From: VXOI01 sp965197575
GTDB taxonomy: Bacteria; Chloroflexota; Dehalococcoidia; Lucifugimonadales; UBA3495
Assembly (NCBI GenBank): GCA_965197575.1
Contig: OZ240214.1
Location: 3,720,001-3,784,000, forward strand
Direction of reading: 5' to 3'
DNA length: 64,000 nucleotides
Positions 1 through 8,529 of the stretch are shown piece after piece (the stretch's first letter is position 1; each line of letters opens with the position of its first letter). The notes beneath the pieces are model-generated. The model was not told where the DNA came from. It saw only the letters and a program-made list of their open reading frames with translations, and did no database searches. The position numbers were made by a program, and so were the translations under genes.

Positions 1-1
1 A

Positions 2-496
2 CCGGTGACGGTGGCCGGGCTGGCGCTGGTGGCGGCGGGGATGTTCCTGGCCTCGGGCTGGGAGTTGGGCGTCGACGACCCGGCGTTGTCGTTGCACCTG
101 GTGATAGCCGGGATGGGCTTCGGCCTGGTGATCTCGCCCATCCTGAGCCGGGCGCTGGAGGCGGCGGGCGCGGACTACCGGGGCGCGGCGGCGTCGCTGG
201 TGGTGGTGTCGCGTATGCTGGGGATGACGCTGGGCTTGGCCGCGATGTCGGCTTGGGGCGTGGAGCACTTCCAGGCCCTCACCTCCGGGCTGGAACTGCC
301 CCTGCCGGAGCCGGGCGAGGCGCAGACCTTGCTGGAATCCCGCCTCGGCGAATACTCCGACAACATCAGCGCCGCCGGGCTGTCGGTCTTCAGGGACTTC
401 TTCCGCGCCGCCGCCATCATAGCCTTGGCGGCGATACCGGCCGCGCTGGCGATGCGGCCCGGAGCGCGGGGGAGGGGCGACGGTAACGGCCGCTAG
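2..496 (+). CDS. MFS transporter, C-terminal part (cut by window edge)
   Basis: The reading frame is open to the left edge, so only the last 164 or so residues are visible. They hold four hydrophobic stretches typical of membrane helices: an Ala/Gly/Leu-rich helix at the start, one at LVIAGMGFGLVISPIL, one around VVSRMLGMTLGLAAMSAW, and one near the end at AAAIIALAAIPAALAM. The conserved-looking SRMLG segment and this layout suit the final helices of a DHA2-type drug:H+ antiporter of the major facilitator superfamily. That is recognition by eye, and the substrate cannot be told. The stop codon overlaps the stop of the convergent Uma2 gene (CTAG). The upstream part needed to confirm the family is missing. 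Confidence 0.6.
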   Translation, partial: PVTVAGLALVAAGMFLASGWELGVDDPALSLHLVIAGMGFGLVISPILSRALEAAGADYRGAAASLVVVSRMLGMTLGLAAMSAWGVEHFQALTSGLELPLPEPGEAQTLLESRLGEYSDNISAAGLSVFRDFFRAAAIIALAAIPAALAMRPGARGRGDGNGR

Positions 497-1320
497 GACG
501 GGCTACCCGTCCCTTCCTGAAGCCGGCGCACCTGCTCGCGCAGCCGCTCAACCTCGGCCTCGGCGGCGCGGCGAGCTGTTTGCTCTGCGGATGCCTGCTC
601 CTCGGCGGCGCGGCGGGCCTGATACTGGCTCCTTAGCTCGGCGGGTAGGTCCGAAACCAGGGGAAGGAATTCCCTTTGTATCGGGTCGTAGAAGTCCATG
701 CGCCCGGGGTTCCAGTAAACTTCCAAGTCCAAAGTGGGGCTATAGATCCGGGGGAGGCCGGACTCCGATGTTTCGACCGGTAACCTGGTATACACGCCGT
801 CGGCCAGAGTTTCTCCCACCAGCGGCTCGCTGTAGAAGTCACCGCCGGTGGCGTCGAACCGCCAGTATTCGCCGACACCCAGCCTGGCGTAAAGCTCGCG
901 TTTGGGGCCTAAGTCGTTGGCGGCGGTGCTGACCGAGGCGATCTCGATGACGACCGACGGCGGTTGCCCTACAGCGTCGATAAAATAGCCGTTCCTCCTC
1001 CGGATTGCTATGGGGTCGATGCCGAGAGCGATATAGCAATCGGGATATACGATCCGCCGCCGCCCCGCCTCGTTAAGATAGTATAAGGGCGTATTCCCGC
1101 TGACCAGGGCGCCGTGGCGTTCTCGGAAGAACTCACGCATGACGATGTTGGTGTCCAGAAAAAGATTTTCTTGCTGCATTCCGTCGGCCAGCGGTTCATG
1201 GTCATCCGGGGCGTCGGGGTCAAGGGTCACGCCGGTGTGGGGATCGATGGGCAGGCCGGGGAACTCGTCCCGCGCGGTAATTCGCTTCCCCCGCAACGAG
1301 GGCGGCTGTCTCGTGGTCAT
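493..1320 (-). CDS. Uma2-family (DUF820) PD-(D/E)XK nuclease-like protein with coiled-coil tail
   Basis: A 275-residue protein of the Uma2 family, whose core fold is that of a restriction-endonuclease-like nuclease; the biological role is not established. Family marks are the YPDCYIAL segment, VVIEIAS, and the block DLGPKRELYARLGVGEYWRFD. The last 45 residues are a charged Ala/Arg/Glu-rich coiled coil. I chose the ATG at 1320 because the protein then begins MTTR like its paralogues at 32926 and 53062, and a GGGAG lies upstream; the frame continues 25 codons further without similarity. It is one of five Uma2 genes in the window. It sits downstream of the proX terminator and probably has its own promoter. 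Whether it cleaves DNA is unknown. Confidence 0.85.
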   Translation of the reverse strand: MTTRQPPSLRGKRITARDEFPGLPIDPHTGVTLDPDAPDDHEPLADGMQQENLFLDTNIVMREFFRERHGALVSGNTPLYYLNEAGRRRIVYPDCYIALGIDPIAIRRRNGYFIDAVGQPPSVVIEIASVSTAANDLGPKRELYARLGVGEYWRFDATGGDFYSEPLVGETLADGVYTRLPVETSESGLPRIYSPTLDLEVYWNPGRMDFYDPIQREFLPLVSDLPAELRSQYQARRAAEEQASAEQTARRAAEAEVERLREQVRRLQEGTGSPS

Positions 1321-1393
1321 CGCAAAAGCATCTCCCTTCCCGGCAAAGCGGCGCGGGTTCCTGCGGGGCTGGATGCGGTGAATGATAGCATAC

Positions 1394-1422
1394 AAAAAGG
1401 CGGCCCCAGCGTTGGGGCCGCC
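1394..1422 (-). terminator. Intrinsic terminator after proX
   Basis: A perfect 9-bp stem, GGCGGCCCC with GGGGCCGCC, encloses a 6-base loop and is followed on the minus strand by TTTTT. It starts 32 bases past the proX stop, so it ends the proVWX transcript before the Uma2 gene. Confidence 0.9.
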
Positions 1423-1453
1423 CTTGGATTGCCAGGCTTGTCGTTGGGTAGGG

Positions 1454-2680
1454 TTACTCGTTGGGCCAGCCTTCGGCTTCTTCGCCGGCGACGAGAGCTG
1501 CTTGAACAGCAGCCGCGGCGTCGTCGGTTACCCAAGGACTCCAGACGTCCTGGTTGCTGTTCAGCCACCAAAGGGCCGTGGCAGCAGTATCGGCATCGGG
1601 GTTCGCGTCTTGCCACCGAACGACCGCTTTGTAGATGTCAATGTTGAAATCCCACTTTCGCAGCATGTCAATGACACCTGGCGCTGAACTGGGTAGGTCA
1701 GGGTTCACAGCAATCAGGATTGTGGCATCCTCATATGCGCAAGCCTTGGTTGTGAACCAGCATTCGTCGCTGTAGGCCGGCTCTTCCAGCCGGACTAAGT
1801 CCAGCTTGAGGGCCGGATCATTGGTACCCCACTGGTAACCCAGCCAAGGCTCTTGTCTCTCATAAGCGCCGTAGAGATCGGCGTTCAATGCGGCGCCGTC
1901 GCCGGGGTTGATGATCTCCACATGGTCGGAAAGACCGTATCCCGCAACTTGGGCCGCGTTAACACCTTCGCAAGCCCAGCCGATGATGCAGGACACCAGC
2001 CGTGCCTTGTCGCCGGTTTCCGCGGTCTTGAACAGATCTTTATACTGCTGTTCTTTCAGGTCTTCCACGCTATCCAAGTCGGGATATTGCTCTTGTAGGT
2101 AGGCTGGAATCACGAAAGACGATTGCCAGTCCGAGCCTAGGCTCTTACCTACGGAAAGGACTGCCCCTTCGCTCCGGGCTTTGTCCCAAGCCTCATCCTG
2201 ATTGGGCAACCAAATTTCCATGGTGACGTGGGTGTCTCCCCGCTTCAAACCCTCGAACAAGGGCAGGGTGGCACCAAATTTCACGTCGGTCGGATAACCA
2301 TACCCATGTTCGACGATGTATTGGGCGATGCGGTTTTGCAGTAGAGCGCTGGGCCAGTTAAGGTCGCCGAAGATGATGGTTTCTTTGGCAGCCGGGACCG
2401 GGGTAACTTGGACTTCTACGGTCTCTGTTATAGTTTCGGTGATCGTCTCGGTCACGATCTTGGTCACCGGGACTTCTACCTGTTCGGTCACGGTCTCGGT
2501 CACGATCTTGGTCACCGGGACTTCTACCTGTTCGGTGACAATCTGGGTGACCGGGACTTCGACCCTTTCGGTCACGATCCGCGGTTCCGGCGTGGCGGCA
2601 TCACCGCAAGCCATGGCGGCTATCATGGCAAATATTGCGATGAACACCGCCAGAGTGGATAGTCTAGGCTTAGTCAGCAA
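1454..2680 (-). CDS. proX: Glycine betaine/proline ABC transporter substrate-binding lipoprotein
   Basis: The binding protein of an osmoprotectant importer of the ProX/OpuAC class, 408 residues. The N-terminus is a signal peptide ending in a lipobox, AAMAC, with the lipidated cysteine at residue 25. Residues 34-93 are a linker of near-identical VEVPVT(K/Q)IVTE units that would hold the domain off the membrane. The binding domain starts near residue 98 (FGDLNWPSALLQNRIA), with the OpuAC-like segment VTMEIWLPNQDEAWDKA. The start is a TTG at 2680, preceded by GGAGG at 6 bases. It is the last gene of proV-proW-proX and is closed by a strong terminator. The quaternary amine bound (glycine betaine, proline betaine, choline) cannot be read from the sequence. 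Confidence 0.9.
   Translation of the reverse strand: MLTKPRLSTLAVFIAIFAMIAAMACGDAATPEPRIVTERVEVPVTQIVTEQVEVPVTKIVTETVTEQVEVPVTKIVTETITETITETVEVQVTPVPAAKETIIFGDLNWPSALLQNRIAQYIVEHGYGYPTDVKFGATLPLFEGLKRGDTHVTMEIWLPNQDEAWDKARSEGAVLSVGKSLGSDWQSSFVIPAYLQEQYPDLDSVEDLKEQQYKDLFKTAETGDKARLVSCIIGWACEGVNAAQVAGYGLSDHVEIINPGDGAALNADLYGAYERQEPWLGYQWGTNDPALKLDLVRLEEPAYSDECWFTTKACAYEDATILIAVNPDLPSSAPGVIDMLRKWDFNIDIYKAVVRWQDANPDADTAATALWWLNSNQDVWSPWVTDDAAAAVQAALVAGEEAEGWPNE
2402..2581 (-). repeat. Tandem repeat encoding the ProX linker
   Basis: Near-identical DNA units coding for VEVPVTKIVTE-type peptide follow one another inside proX (residues 34-93). Two units are almost the same at the DNA level, which implies recent slippage. 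Linkers of this kind are familiar in substrate-binding lipoproteins of Chloroflexota. Confidence 0.85.
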
Positions 2681-2766
2681 AATCTTCCTCCATCCTTTTG
2701 CAATACAATTCCGAGGGACTCTAGGATGCCACGCATTTATATCAGCAGCGAGTTAACCGTGTCAAA

Positions 2767-3867
2767 TTAGTTGTCGCTCAACGCATCCTGCCGAGCGCGC
2801 GCCACCGCCTGGGTGAGGCGGTCGATCACAATGGCCAGGAATACTATCGAGACTCCGGCGATTGCCCCGTTGCCCGGCTCATTCTTCTGCAACGCCCGGA
2901 GCACGTTGTCTCCCAAACCGCCGGCGGCAACCATGCTGGCAATAGTTACCATCGCCAGCGCCATCATGGTGGTCTGATTGATGCCGGCCATGATGGTCGG
3001 CAACGCCATCGGCACCTGTACCTTTATCAGCATCTGAATAGGCGAAGCGCCGAAGGCCCGGGCCGCTTCGACGGTCTCGGGAGAGACTTGTCTGATCCCC
3101 AGGTTGGTCAGGCGAATGACGGGAGGAACGGCGTAGATTATGGTTGCGAAAATCCCGGCTGGCTTGCCGAGACCAAAGAACAGGATACCAGGCAGCAGGT
3201 AAACGAAGCTGGGCATCGTCTGCATTCCGTCCAAAAACGGGCGCATGATACTGTCGGCCATTCGATTACGAGCGCCCAGCACGCCCAAGGGAAACCCGAC
3301 AGCCACCGAAACAGCCACGGCAACCACCATTAGCGCAATCGTGTCTATCGTGTTTTCCCATAGGCCCATGAACCCAATGAAGAGCAGCGCCAAGGGAGTA
3401 AAAACCAGGAGCGGCCAGCGGCCTACGGTGAATGAGATTAACGTCAACCCGCAAACAACGACGGGCCAAGGCAGCCATTTAAGCCCTTCTTCAATGTTTA
3501 TTAACGCGTGGGTAACCGCTACACTCAGTCCTTGAAAGAGCCAGCTTCCTTCACGGGTGATCCATCCAACGGCATCGTCGATGGTGCTGCCGGTAACGTC
3601 CCGCACCGACTTGGTGATGGCAACCGTGTTGCCACCGGATGTTGGAAGCTCTGCTTTGGACACTGTGGTGGGATATTCCATTCCCGGCCCCCACGCCAGC
3701 AAACACACCACCAGCACAACAACCACCACGGCCAGCCCGGCCAGCCACTGGAATCTTCCGGGGAGGGGGCCAAGGGTCAGCCTCCTCGGCGGCATCTCTG
3801 CGCCCGACGGCGGCTGGTCGGACGTCAGGGTTTGCGGTTCCGTTTCATCTCCGGTTATCACTGCCAT
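2767..3867 (-). CDS. proW: Glycine betaine/proline ABC transporter permease
   Basis: A 366-residue inner-membrane permease for the osmoprotectant importer. A cytoplasmic N-terminal tail of about 40 residues leads to one helix (LAGLAVVVVVLVVCLLAW), then a block of further helices. The ABC permease EAA loop is visible as EAARAFGASPIQMLIKVQVP, the site where ProV docks, and is followed by the typical LPTIMAGINQ and MVTIASMVAAGGLG. The length is close to E. coli ProW. The ATG at 3867 has GGAGG 5 bases upstream. It lies between proV (67 bases away) and proX (86 bases) in one operon. Confidence 0.92.
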   Translation of the reverse strand: MAVITGDETEPQTLTSDQPPSGAEMPPRRLTLGPLPGRFQWLAGLAVVVVVLVVCLLAWGPGMEYPTTVSKAELPTSGGNTVAITKSVRDVTGSTIDDAVGWITREGSWLFQGLSVAVTHALINIEEGLKWLPWPVVVCGLTLISFTVGRWPLLVFTPLALLFIGFMGLWENTIDTIALMVVAVAVSVAVGFPLGVLGARNRMADSIMRPFLDGMQTMPSFVYLLPGILFFGLGKPAGIFATIIYAVPPVIRLTNLGIRQVSPETVEAARAFGASPIQMLIKVQVPMALPTIMAGINQTTMMALAMVTIASMVAAGGLGDNVLRALQKNEPGNGAIAGVSIVFLAIVIDRLTQAVARARQDALSDN

Positions 3868-3934
3868 GTATGCCTCCGGGGCGGGCGTTATCGCGGCGGG
3901 CCGTTTATGGCTCCGCGGCCAATCAAGGGGCGGG

Positions 3935-5242
3935 TTAGGCTTGCAACGCCAGCTCCGCGTTGGCGGCGGCGTTTGCTCCGTAGTCGGGGTCGGCCCTGGT
4001 TGTTTCGGCCAGCACCTCGGCCAGCGCGCTGCGGTGGACCTCTCCGATGAGCATGTTGTCGTCGTTTACGATCGGAATCGGGTAATCGCTGCCCATCGCG
4101 ATGGGGATAAGCTGATCGAAGGTGGTGGAGGGCGGCATCGCTTCATACTCCCGGTCGACGTAGGTCCAAGCCTCGTCCAGCCGTTTCACCCCGGCCCGCA
4201 AGGCCCGTTCCGCGCCCCGGATGGACAGCAGCCCGATGTAGCGCTCCCGCATGTCCACCACCCAGGCCGCGTCGCCGTCGCTTTGACCGATGGTGTGCAA
4301 AGCCGCCCGCGGCCCCTGGTAGCCCATGATCGTAGCCTTGGGGGTGACCATAACCCTGCTGGCGGTGAGCACGCTTTCCAAGCGGACATCCTGGGTGAAT
4401 TCGCCCACGTAGGCGTCCTCGGGACGCAGCACGATGTCCTCCGGCGAGCCTATTTGGGCCACGCGGCCGTCCTGCATGATGGCGATGCGGTCGCCCAGCT
4501 TCAATGCCTCGTTGAGGTCGTGGGTGATGAACACGATGGTCTTTTGGAGCTCGTTTTGCAGGCGCAAAAGCTCGTCCTGCATTTGGCGGCGGATGAGCGG
4601 GTCCAAACCGCTGAACGGCTCGTCCATGAGCAGGATGCCGGTGTCCACCGCCAAGGCGCGGGCCAGCCCCACCCGTTGTTGCATACCGCCGGAAAGCTGC
4701 CGGGGGTACGCCTTCTCCCAGCCCGACAGGCCCACAAGCTCCAACACTTCCCGGGTGCGCTCGTAACGTTCCACTTGGCTGACGCCTTGGACTTCCAGCC
4801 CCCAAGAGGCGTTCTCCAAGACGCTGCGGTGGGGCATCAGCCCGTAGTGCTGGAAGACCATAGCGATTTTTCTGCGCCGGAACTCGATCAGTTCCTTGTC
4901 GGACATGCCGGTAACGTTTTCGCCGTCGATCACGATCTCGCCGGCGGTGGGCTCGATCAAGCGGATCAGGCAACGCACCATGGTGGACTTCCCGCTCCCG
5001 GAGAGGCCCATGATGACGAAGGTCTCGCCCTGATTGACTTCGAAGGAAACGTCTTGCAGGCCAATTACGTTGCCTAACTCCGTTTGGAAATACGCCTTGT
5101 CCTTGTCGGCGTACTGTGGCTCCAGGACCTTTTCCGGAGCGCTGCCAAAGACCTTCCAGACAGAGTTAACCCGGATGAAGGGGCCGTTGGTGGCCGGGTG
5201 GCCGTTGAGCAGGCTAGCGGGCGTGTCGGTAGTAGCGGACAT
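3935..5242 (-). CDS. proV: Glycine betaine/proline ABC transporter ATP-binding protein with CBS domains
   Basis: The ATPase of the osmoprotectant importer. Walker A reads GLSGSGKST, the signature LSGGMQQRVGLARAL, and Walker B ILLMDEPFSGLDP. The C-terminal 150 or so residues form the CBS-domain region that in OpuA/ProV senses ionic strength; this sensing role is family knowledge. An in-frame GTG exists at 5251, but the GAGG there is only one base away. The ATG at 5242 has that same GAGG at 8 bases, so I prefer it (435 residues). First gene of the operon. Confidence 0.92.
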   Translation of the reverse strand: MSATTDTPASLLNGHPATNGPFIRVNSVWKVFGSAPEKVLEPQYADKDKAYFQTELGNVIGLQDVSFEVNQGETFVIMGLSGSGKSTMVRCLIRLIEPTAGEIVIDGENVTGMSDKELIEFRRRKIAMVFQHYGLMPHRSVLENASWGLEVQGVSQVERYERTREVLELVGLSGWEKAYPRQLSGGMQQRVGLARALAVDTGILLMDEPFSGLDPLIRRQMQDELLRLQNELQKTIVFITHDLNEALKLGDRIAIMQDGRVAQIGSPEDIVLRPEDAYVGEFTQDVRLESVLTASRVMVTPKATIMGYQGPRAALHTIGQSDGDAAWVVDMRERYIGLLSIRGAERALRAGVKRLDEAWTYVDREYEAMPPSTTFDQLIPIAMGSDYPIPIVNDDNMLIGEVHRSALAEVLAETTRADPDYGANAAANAELALQA

Positions 5243-5386
5243 ATTCGACACCTCGTTGTGACAGCCGGGCAGAGACCCGTCCGGTCCTGCCTGCCGATGG
5301 CACTGGAGTGCCGCTCCCCTGCCCCGCTCCCCTTGATATGCGCCAGTCGTTTTGCGGCTGTCGTATATGTGGCTCTGTTTCGGCTT

Positions 5387-5415
5387 ACCCTATGCGGGGA
5401 TAGAGGGTTTGTCAA
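5387..5415 (-). promoter_or_regulatory. Possible proVWX promoter
   Basis: A perfect -35 (TTGACA, minus strand, 5415-5410) lies just after the aldo/keto reductase stop. At 17 bases it meets only a weak -10, TAGGGT. The position suits an osmotic operon promoter, but the -10 match is poor. Confidence 0.35.
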
Positions 5416-5420
5416 CACGG

Positions 5421-6242
5421 CTAGACCGCAAACACCGCCCCCAGCCGCCGTAGCTGCTCCGCTGTCAACCGCCAGCCGGAGGCCCCGCAGTTCTCCTCGG
5501 TGCGCTCGACGCTGTTGGTCTTGGGGATGGCGACGACGCAGGGGCGGGAGACGCACCAGTTCAGGGCCACTTGCGCCGGCGTCTTGCCCGCTTCGCTGGC
5601 GACTTCCTGCAGCGCCGACAGCTTCCGGTCGGGCCGGAGGCGCGGCCTGCCGGCCCCGTTCCCCTTCGCCAGCGAGCCGTCGGCCAGGGGCGTGTAGGCG
5701 ATGACCGTGATGCGGTTCTCTTCGCAGTAGGGAATCAGGTCGCGTTCGATACGCCGCGCCTTCAGGTTGTAGAGCACCTGGTTGGACACCACCGGGTTCT
5801 TGGTCATCACGCCCTGGGCCTCCCGCAGCTCCCCGACCGAAAAGTTGCTGACGCCGATGTAACGGACCATCCCCCGGTCCACCAAGTCCTCCATCGCCCG
5901 CATGGTCTCGCGGATTGGGACGCTGCGGTTGGGCCAGTGGACTTGGTAGAGGTCGATCACGTCTTCGTCCAGCAGGCGCAGGCTCTTCTCGGCGGCCCGC
6001 ATCACGTCGTCGTAGCGCAGGTGACTGCCCAGCACCTTGGTGGCGAGGAACACCCGGTCGCGGATGCCCCGGATGGCGTCGCCCACGGCGTCCTCGGTGC
6101 GGTACATCTCGGCGGTGTCGATGAAGTTGGCCCCCAACTCGATGCCTCGTTGCAACGGCTTCGGGCCGCCGCGGTATTTCCACGTGCCAAGGCCGATTTC
6201 GGGTATCATTACACCAGTGCCGCCCAGCTCGCGGTATTCCAT
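5421..6242 (-). CDS. Aldo/keto reductase
   Basis: A 273-residue NAD(P)H-dependent oxidoreductase of the aldo/keto reductase superfamily, expected to fold as a TIM barrel. The catalytic tetrad can be followed: Asp and Tyr in DTAEMY, Lys in FLATKV, and His in YQVHWP. GVSNFS is the usual substrate-loop strand. It starts at an ATG with GAGG 7 bases upstream. The length is a little short for the family (about 280-330). The substrate is unknown. It is divergent from the flavin/F420-type gene at 6379. Confidence 0.88.
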   Translation of the reverse strand: MEYRELGGTGVMIPEIGLGTWKYRGGPKPLQRGIELGANFIDTAEMYRTEDAVGDAIRGIRDRVFLATKVLGSHLRYDDVMRAAEKSLRLLDEDVIDLYQVHWPNRSVPIRETMRAMEDLVDRGMVRYIGVSNFSVGELREAQGVMTKNPVVSNQVLYNLKARRIERDLIPYCEENRITVIAYTPLADGSLAKGNGAGRPRLRPDRKLSALQEVASEAGKTPAQVALNWCVSRPCVVAIPKTNSVERTEENCGASGWRLTAEQLRRLGAVFAV

Positions 6243-6378
6243 CGCTGTTCCTCACCCCTCTCCCGGAGGGAAGGGGGATTTTTCCGAGAATGAAAGGGCC
6301 CTGCGCTTTTCGCGGGAACGACGGGTATGTTATACCAGTTAGGCCAATTATTGCGGGCCACGGCCCGGAGGTGTCGAA

Positions 6379-6807
6379 GTGGAGTTTCAAGACTACGAGA
6401 ATTTCGTCAACAGCAACCATCGCGGGGTTATCACCACCTACCGGCGCAACGGCGCGGGCCACACCAGCATCGTGGTCTGCGGCGCGTACCAGGGCAAGGC
6501 GGCCTACGTCATCGTGTACGGCAACTCGGTCAAGGTCGGCAACCTGCGCCGCGACAAGCGCAGCACCGTCATGGCGGTCAGCGAAGACTGGCGCAGCTGC
6601 GTCTGCGTCGAAGGCACGGCGACGACGATGGACTATCGCAACACCGACGCCGAGACCATGCGCGTCGAGCTGCGCGAAGTCTTCCGCGCTTGCAGCGCCC
6701 ACGGCGACCACCCCGACTGGGAGGAATACGACGAGGCGATGGTCAAGCAGGACGCCGTAATCGTCCTGGTAGAGCCGGAGCGGATCTACGGGAGGATTCG
6801 GGGCTAG
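6379..6807 (+). CDS. Pyridoxamine 5'-phosphate oxidase-fold (PPOX) protein
   Basis: A 142-residue split-barrel protein of the PPOX superfamily, whose members bind FMN or F420. The pattern is typical of the small 'PPOX class' oxidoreductases: FVNSNHRGVITTYRRNG at the start, the strand AAYVIVYGNSVKVGNLRRD, then a strand with VEGTATTMD. Start is a GTG at 6379 with GGAGG 6 bases upstream. The cofactor and substrate cannot be told from sequence. A second member of the superfamily is at 16084. Confidence 0.75.
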   Translation: MEFQDYENFVNSNHRGVITTYRRNGAGHTSIVVCGAYQGKAAYVIVYGNSVKVGNLRRDKRSTVMAVSEDWRSCVCVEGTATTMDYRNTDAETMRVELREVFRACSAHGDHPDWEEYDEAMVKQDAVIVLVEPERIYGRIRG

Positions 6808-6834
6808 GGTAGGCGAATCGTACCCGGTGTCGCG

Positions 6835-7806
6835 CTAGCGGTCCAGCGCCAGCGTCGCGTCAGCCAGGCACACCAGATCGCCGCGCTGGTTGATGCCTCG
6901 CACCCGGCACTCGACGATGCCGCGCCCGGCCTCCTCCCGCTTGCCGGTGACTTCTCCCTGGAAGGTGACGGTGTCGCCGCTACGGAAAGGGGTTATGGCC
7001 CGCATGAGCAGCCTACCGCCGTCGTAGAAGGATTCCGGCGGGAAGGACAGTTGCAACATCCGGTCAACGTAGGACATGGTGGCCGGGCCGGAGTTCACCG
7101 TGCCGCCGAAGATGTTTTGCTTGGCAAACTCCTCGTCGGTGTGGATGTTGCTCTCGTTGGGCCGCCCGGCCAGCCGGAAGGCGCTGCGCCGGTTGATGAT
7201 TTCCTGGCTCTCGGTTATGGACAGCGTTGGCAGCGGCAGGCCCTCGGCGGCGGTGGAGAAGTCGAGCAGCCGAGGGACGTCCTCACCCTGCCCTTTCACG
7301 GAGGTAGAGGGTTCTCTTGGCGAGGTCGGCGGCGTGTCTCGCTGGCCCTTGGCGTATTCGAAGATGCAGGTGTAGTCGTAGGTGGCGGCCAGCAGGGCGT
7401 CTTGATTGGAGGCTTCCACACGGAAGGTGACGAACCTGCTGCCCCGCCGCTCGTACTTTTCCAGGACGCGGCGGGCGCCGGTGATGGTGTCGCTGGCCCG
7501 GACCGGGCGCTCCCAGCGAATTTCGCACTTGGCGAAGGGAGTCTGCCGCCGGGCGGTCTTGGACTGCTCCACGGCCACGAACCCATTGGCTGCGGCAATC
7601 TCCTCCCGCAGCAACGGCGCGTAGCTGAGCGCCATAGTGGGCATGGCCACGCCCTCGCCGCCAACCCGGTAGCGGGGGTCGTCGTTCAACGAGACCCTGG
7701 CGTACTCTGCAATGTTCCCGGCGGTGACATCGACGAAGGTCGACGCCCCACCCTGCCCCGCCTCCACCGCATCGAATTCCCAAAGCCTTTCCTGCTGCTG
7801 CGACAT
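6835..7806 (-). CDS. MaoC-like double hot-dog dehydratase, degenerate active site
   Basis: A 323-residue protein with two hot-dog domains, like MaoC/FAS1-type acyl dehydratases. The N-terminal half includes NDDPRYRV; the C-terminal half has the hydratase-2 region FRLAGRPNESNIHTDEEFA. In active (R)-specific enoyl-CoA hydratases this motif holds GD-x-NP-x-H with a catalytic Asp and His. Here the His is kept (NIHTDEEFA) but Asn or Arg stands where the Asp should be. It may act on another substrate, or be inactive. It is 33 bases downstream of hicB on the same strand. Confidence 0.65.
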   Translation of the reverse strand: MSQQQERLWEFDAVEAGQGGASTFVDVTAGNIAEYARVSLNDDPRYRVGGEGVAMPTMALSYAPLLREEIAAANGFVAVEQSKTARRQTPFAKCEIRWERPVRASDTITGARRVLEKYERRGSRFVTFRVEASNQDALLAATYDYTCIFEYAKGQRDTPPTSPREPSTSVKGQGEDVPRLLDFSTAAEGLPLPTLSITESQEIINRRSAFRLAGRPNESNIHTDEEFAKQNIFGGTVNSGPATMSYVDRMLQLSFPPESFYDGGRLLMRAITPFRSGDTVTFQGEVTGKREEAGRGIVECRVRGINQRGDLVCLADATLALDR

Positions 7807-7839
7807 GTCCTCTCCATTCGTATCTCTGTCGCCAGGCCA

Positions 7840-8259
7840 TTATGGGCGGACAGATGCGCTTACGTACAACTGGCAACCGATGGCGCCCAGCGCGGCATCC
7901 ATTTGGTCCAAACGCGAGCGGTGCTGGATGTCCAGCACCCGGTCTACTTGCGGCAGGTGCCAGCCCAGCCGACGGGCCAACTCCGCCTTGCCAACCCCCT
8001 GGTCCCGCATCCCCTGATACAGCATAACCTTGACCGCAGTGAGTGTCGGCAATACAGCGTAATCCGCGCCCTGGGACGGCGAAGGGATGTCCTTGCCGTC
8101 ATGGATGCGCGCCGCAATGGCCTCTTCGAGGGCGTCGACCGCACGAGCAATCGCCTCGTCCCGGTCATCCCCGTAGGTGGTGAGCTCCGGGAAGTCCGGG
8201 GACGTGGCCAATACGGTGTTATCGTCATCTTCGAGATGTACCGGATAGGCAAGCATCAT
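7840..8259 (-). CDS. hicB: HicB-type antitoxin with helix-turn-helix
   Basis: A 139-residue antitoxin-like protein. The N-terminal HicB fold is recognised by YPVHLEDDDNTVLATSPDFPELTTYGDDRDEAIARAVDALEEAI. The C-terminal half is a helix-turn-helix region (KAELARRLGWHLPQVDRVL), expected to bind the operon's own operator. The start is set by the ATGA overlap with the hicA stop; the frame remains open upstream but encodes only the antisense of hicA. Family knowledge: HicB neutralises the HicA mRNA interferase and represses transcription. Confidence 0.85.
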   Translation of the reverse strand: MMLAYPVHLEDDDNTVLATSPDFPELTTYGDDRDEAIARAVDALEEAIAARIHDGKDIPSPSQGADYAVLPTLTAVKVMLYQGMRDQGVGKAELARRLGWHLPQVDRVLDIQHRSRLDQMDAALGAIGCQLYVSASVRP

Positions 8260-8444
8260 TCCAACCCCAGGTCTTTCTTGATTTTTGCCACGAGCCCCCG
8301 GCCTAACTCTCGACCGCCACCGTGCATCGGCAGTTGCGTGGCACGGTCTCCCAACCGGACTGTTAGGTGACCGCTGCCGCCCTTGTGCGTGTGGAACGTG
8401 CAACCTCGGTCTCGGAGCCAGCGCCGGAGTTCATTCGAGTTCAC
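8256..8444 (-). CDS. hicA: HicA-type toxin (mRNA interferase)
   Basis: A 62-residue protein matching the double-stranded-RNA-binding-like fold of HicA: NSNELRRWLRDRGCTF, then the catalytic-histidine stretch KGGSGHLTV, then LPMHGGG and LVAKIKKDLGLE. I chose the GTG at 8444 because the family begins here. No Shine-Dalgarno sequence precedes it, and a TATACT box ends only 6 bases upstream, so the transcript may be leaderless. The order hicA-hicB matches many type II HicAB modules. Confidence 0.8.
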   Translation of the reverse strand: MNSNELRRWLRDRGCTFHTHKGGSGHLTVRLGDRATQLPMHGGGRELGRGLVAKIKKDLGLE

Positions 8445-8450
8445 GGATAC

Positions 8451-8473
8451 AGTATACACAACAGAACTGTTGT
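8451..8473 (-). promoter_or_regulatory. hicAB promoter -10 and palindromic operator
   Basis: Minus strand: a perfect 7-bp inverted repeat, ACAACAG-2 bases-CTGTTGT (8458-8473), directly precedes TATACT (8456-8451), one base from the -10 consensus. No good -35 is seen. A palindrome at this place is what an autoregulating HicB would bind. Confidence 0.6.
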
Positions 8474-8529
8474 CGGCGTGTGGTAGCATATCGAGGCTGA
8501 CATCAAAGTTGCAACAAGGGAGGCCGGAC

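Noticed and set aside
5074..6711. A 545-codon minus-strand frame spanning proV and the aldo/keto reductase.
   Set aside because: Low-complexity Arg/Gly/Pro-rich translation over two true genes.
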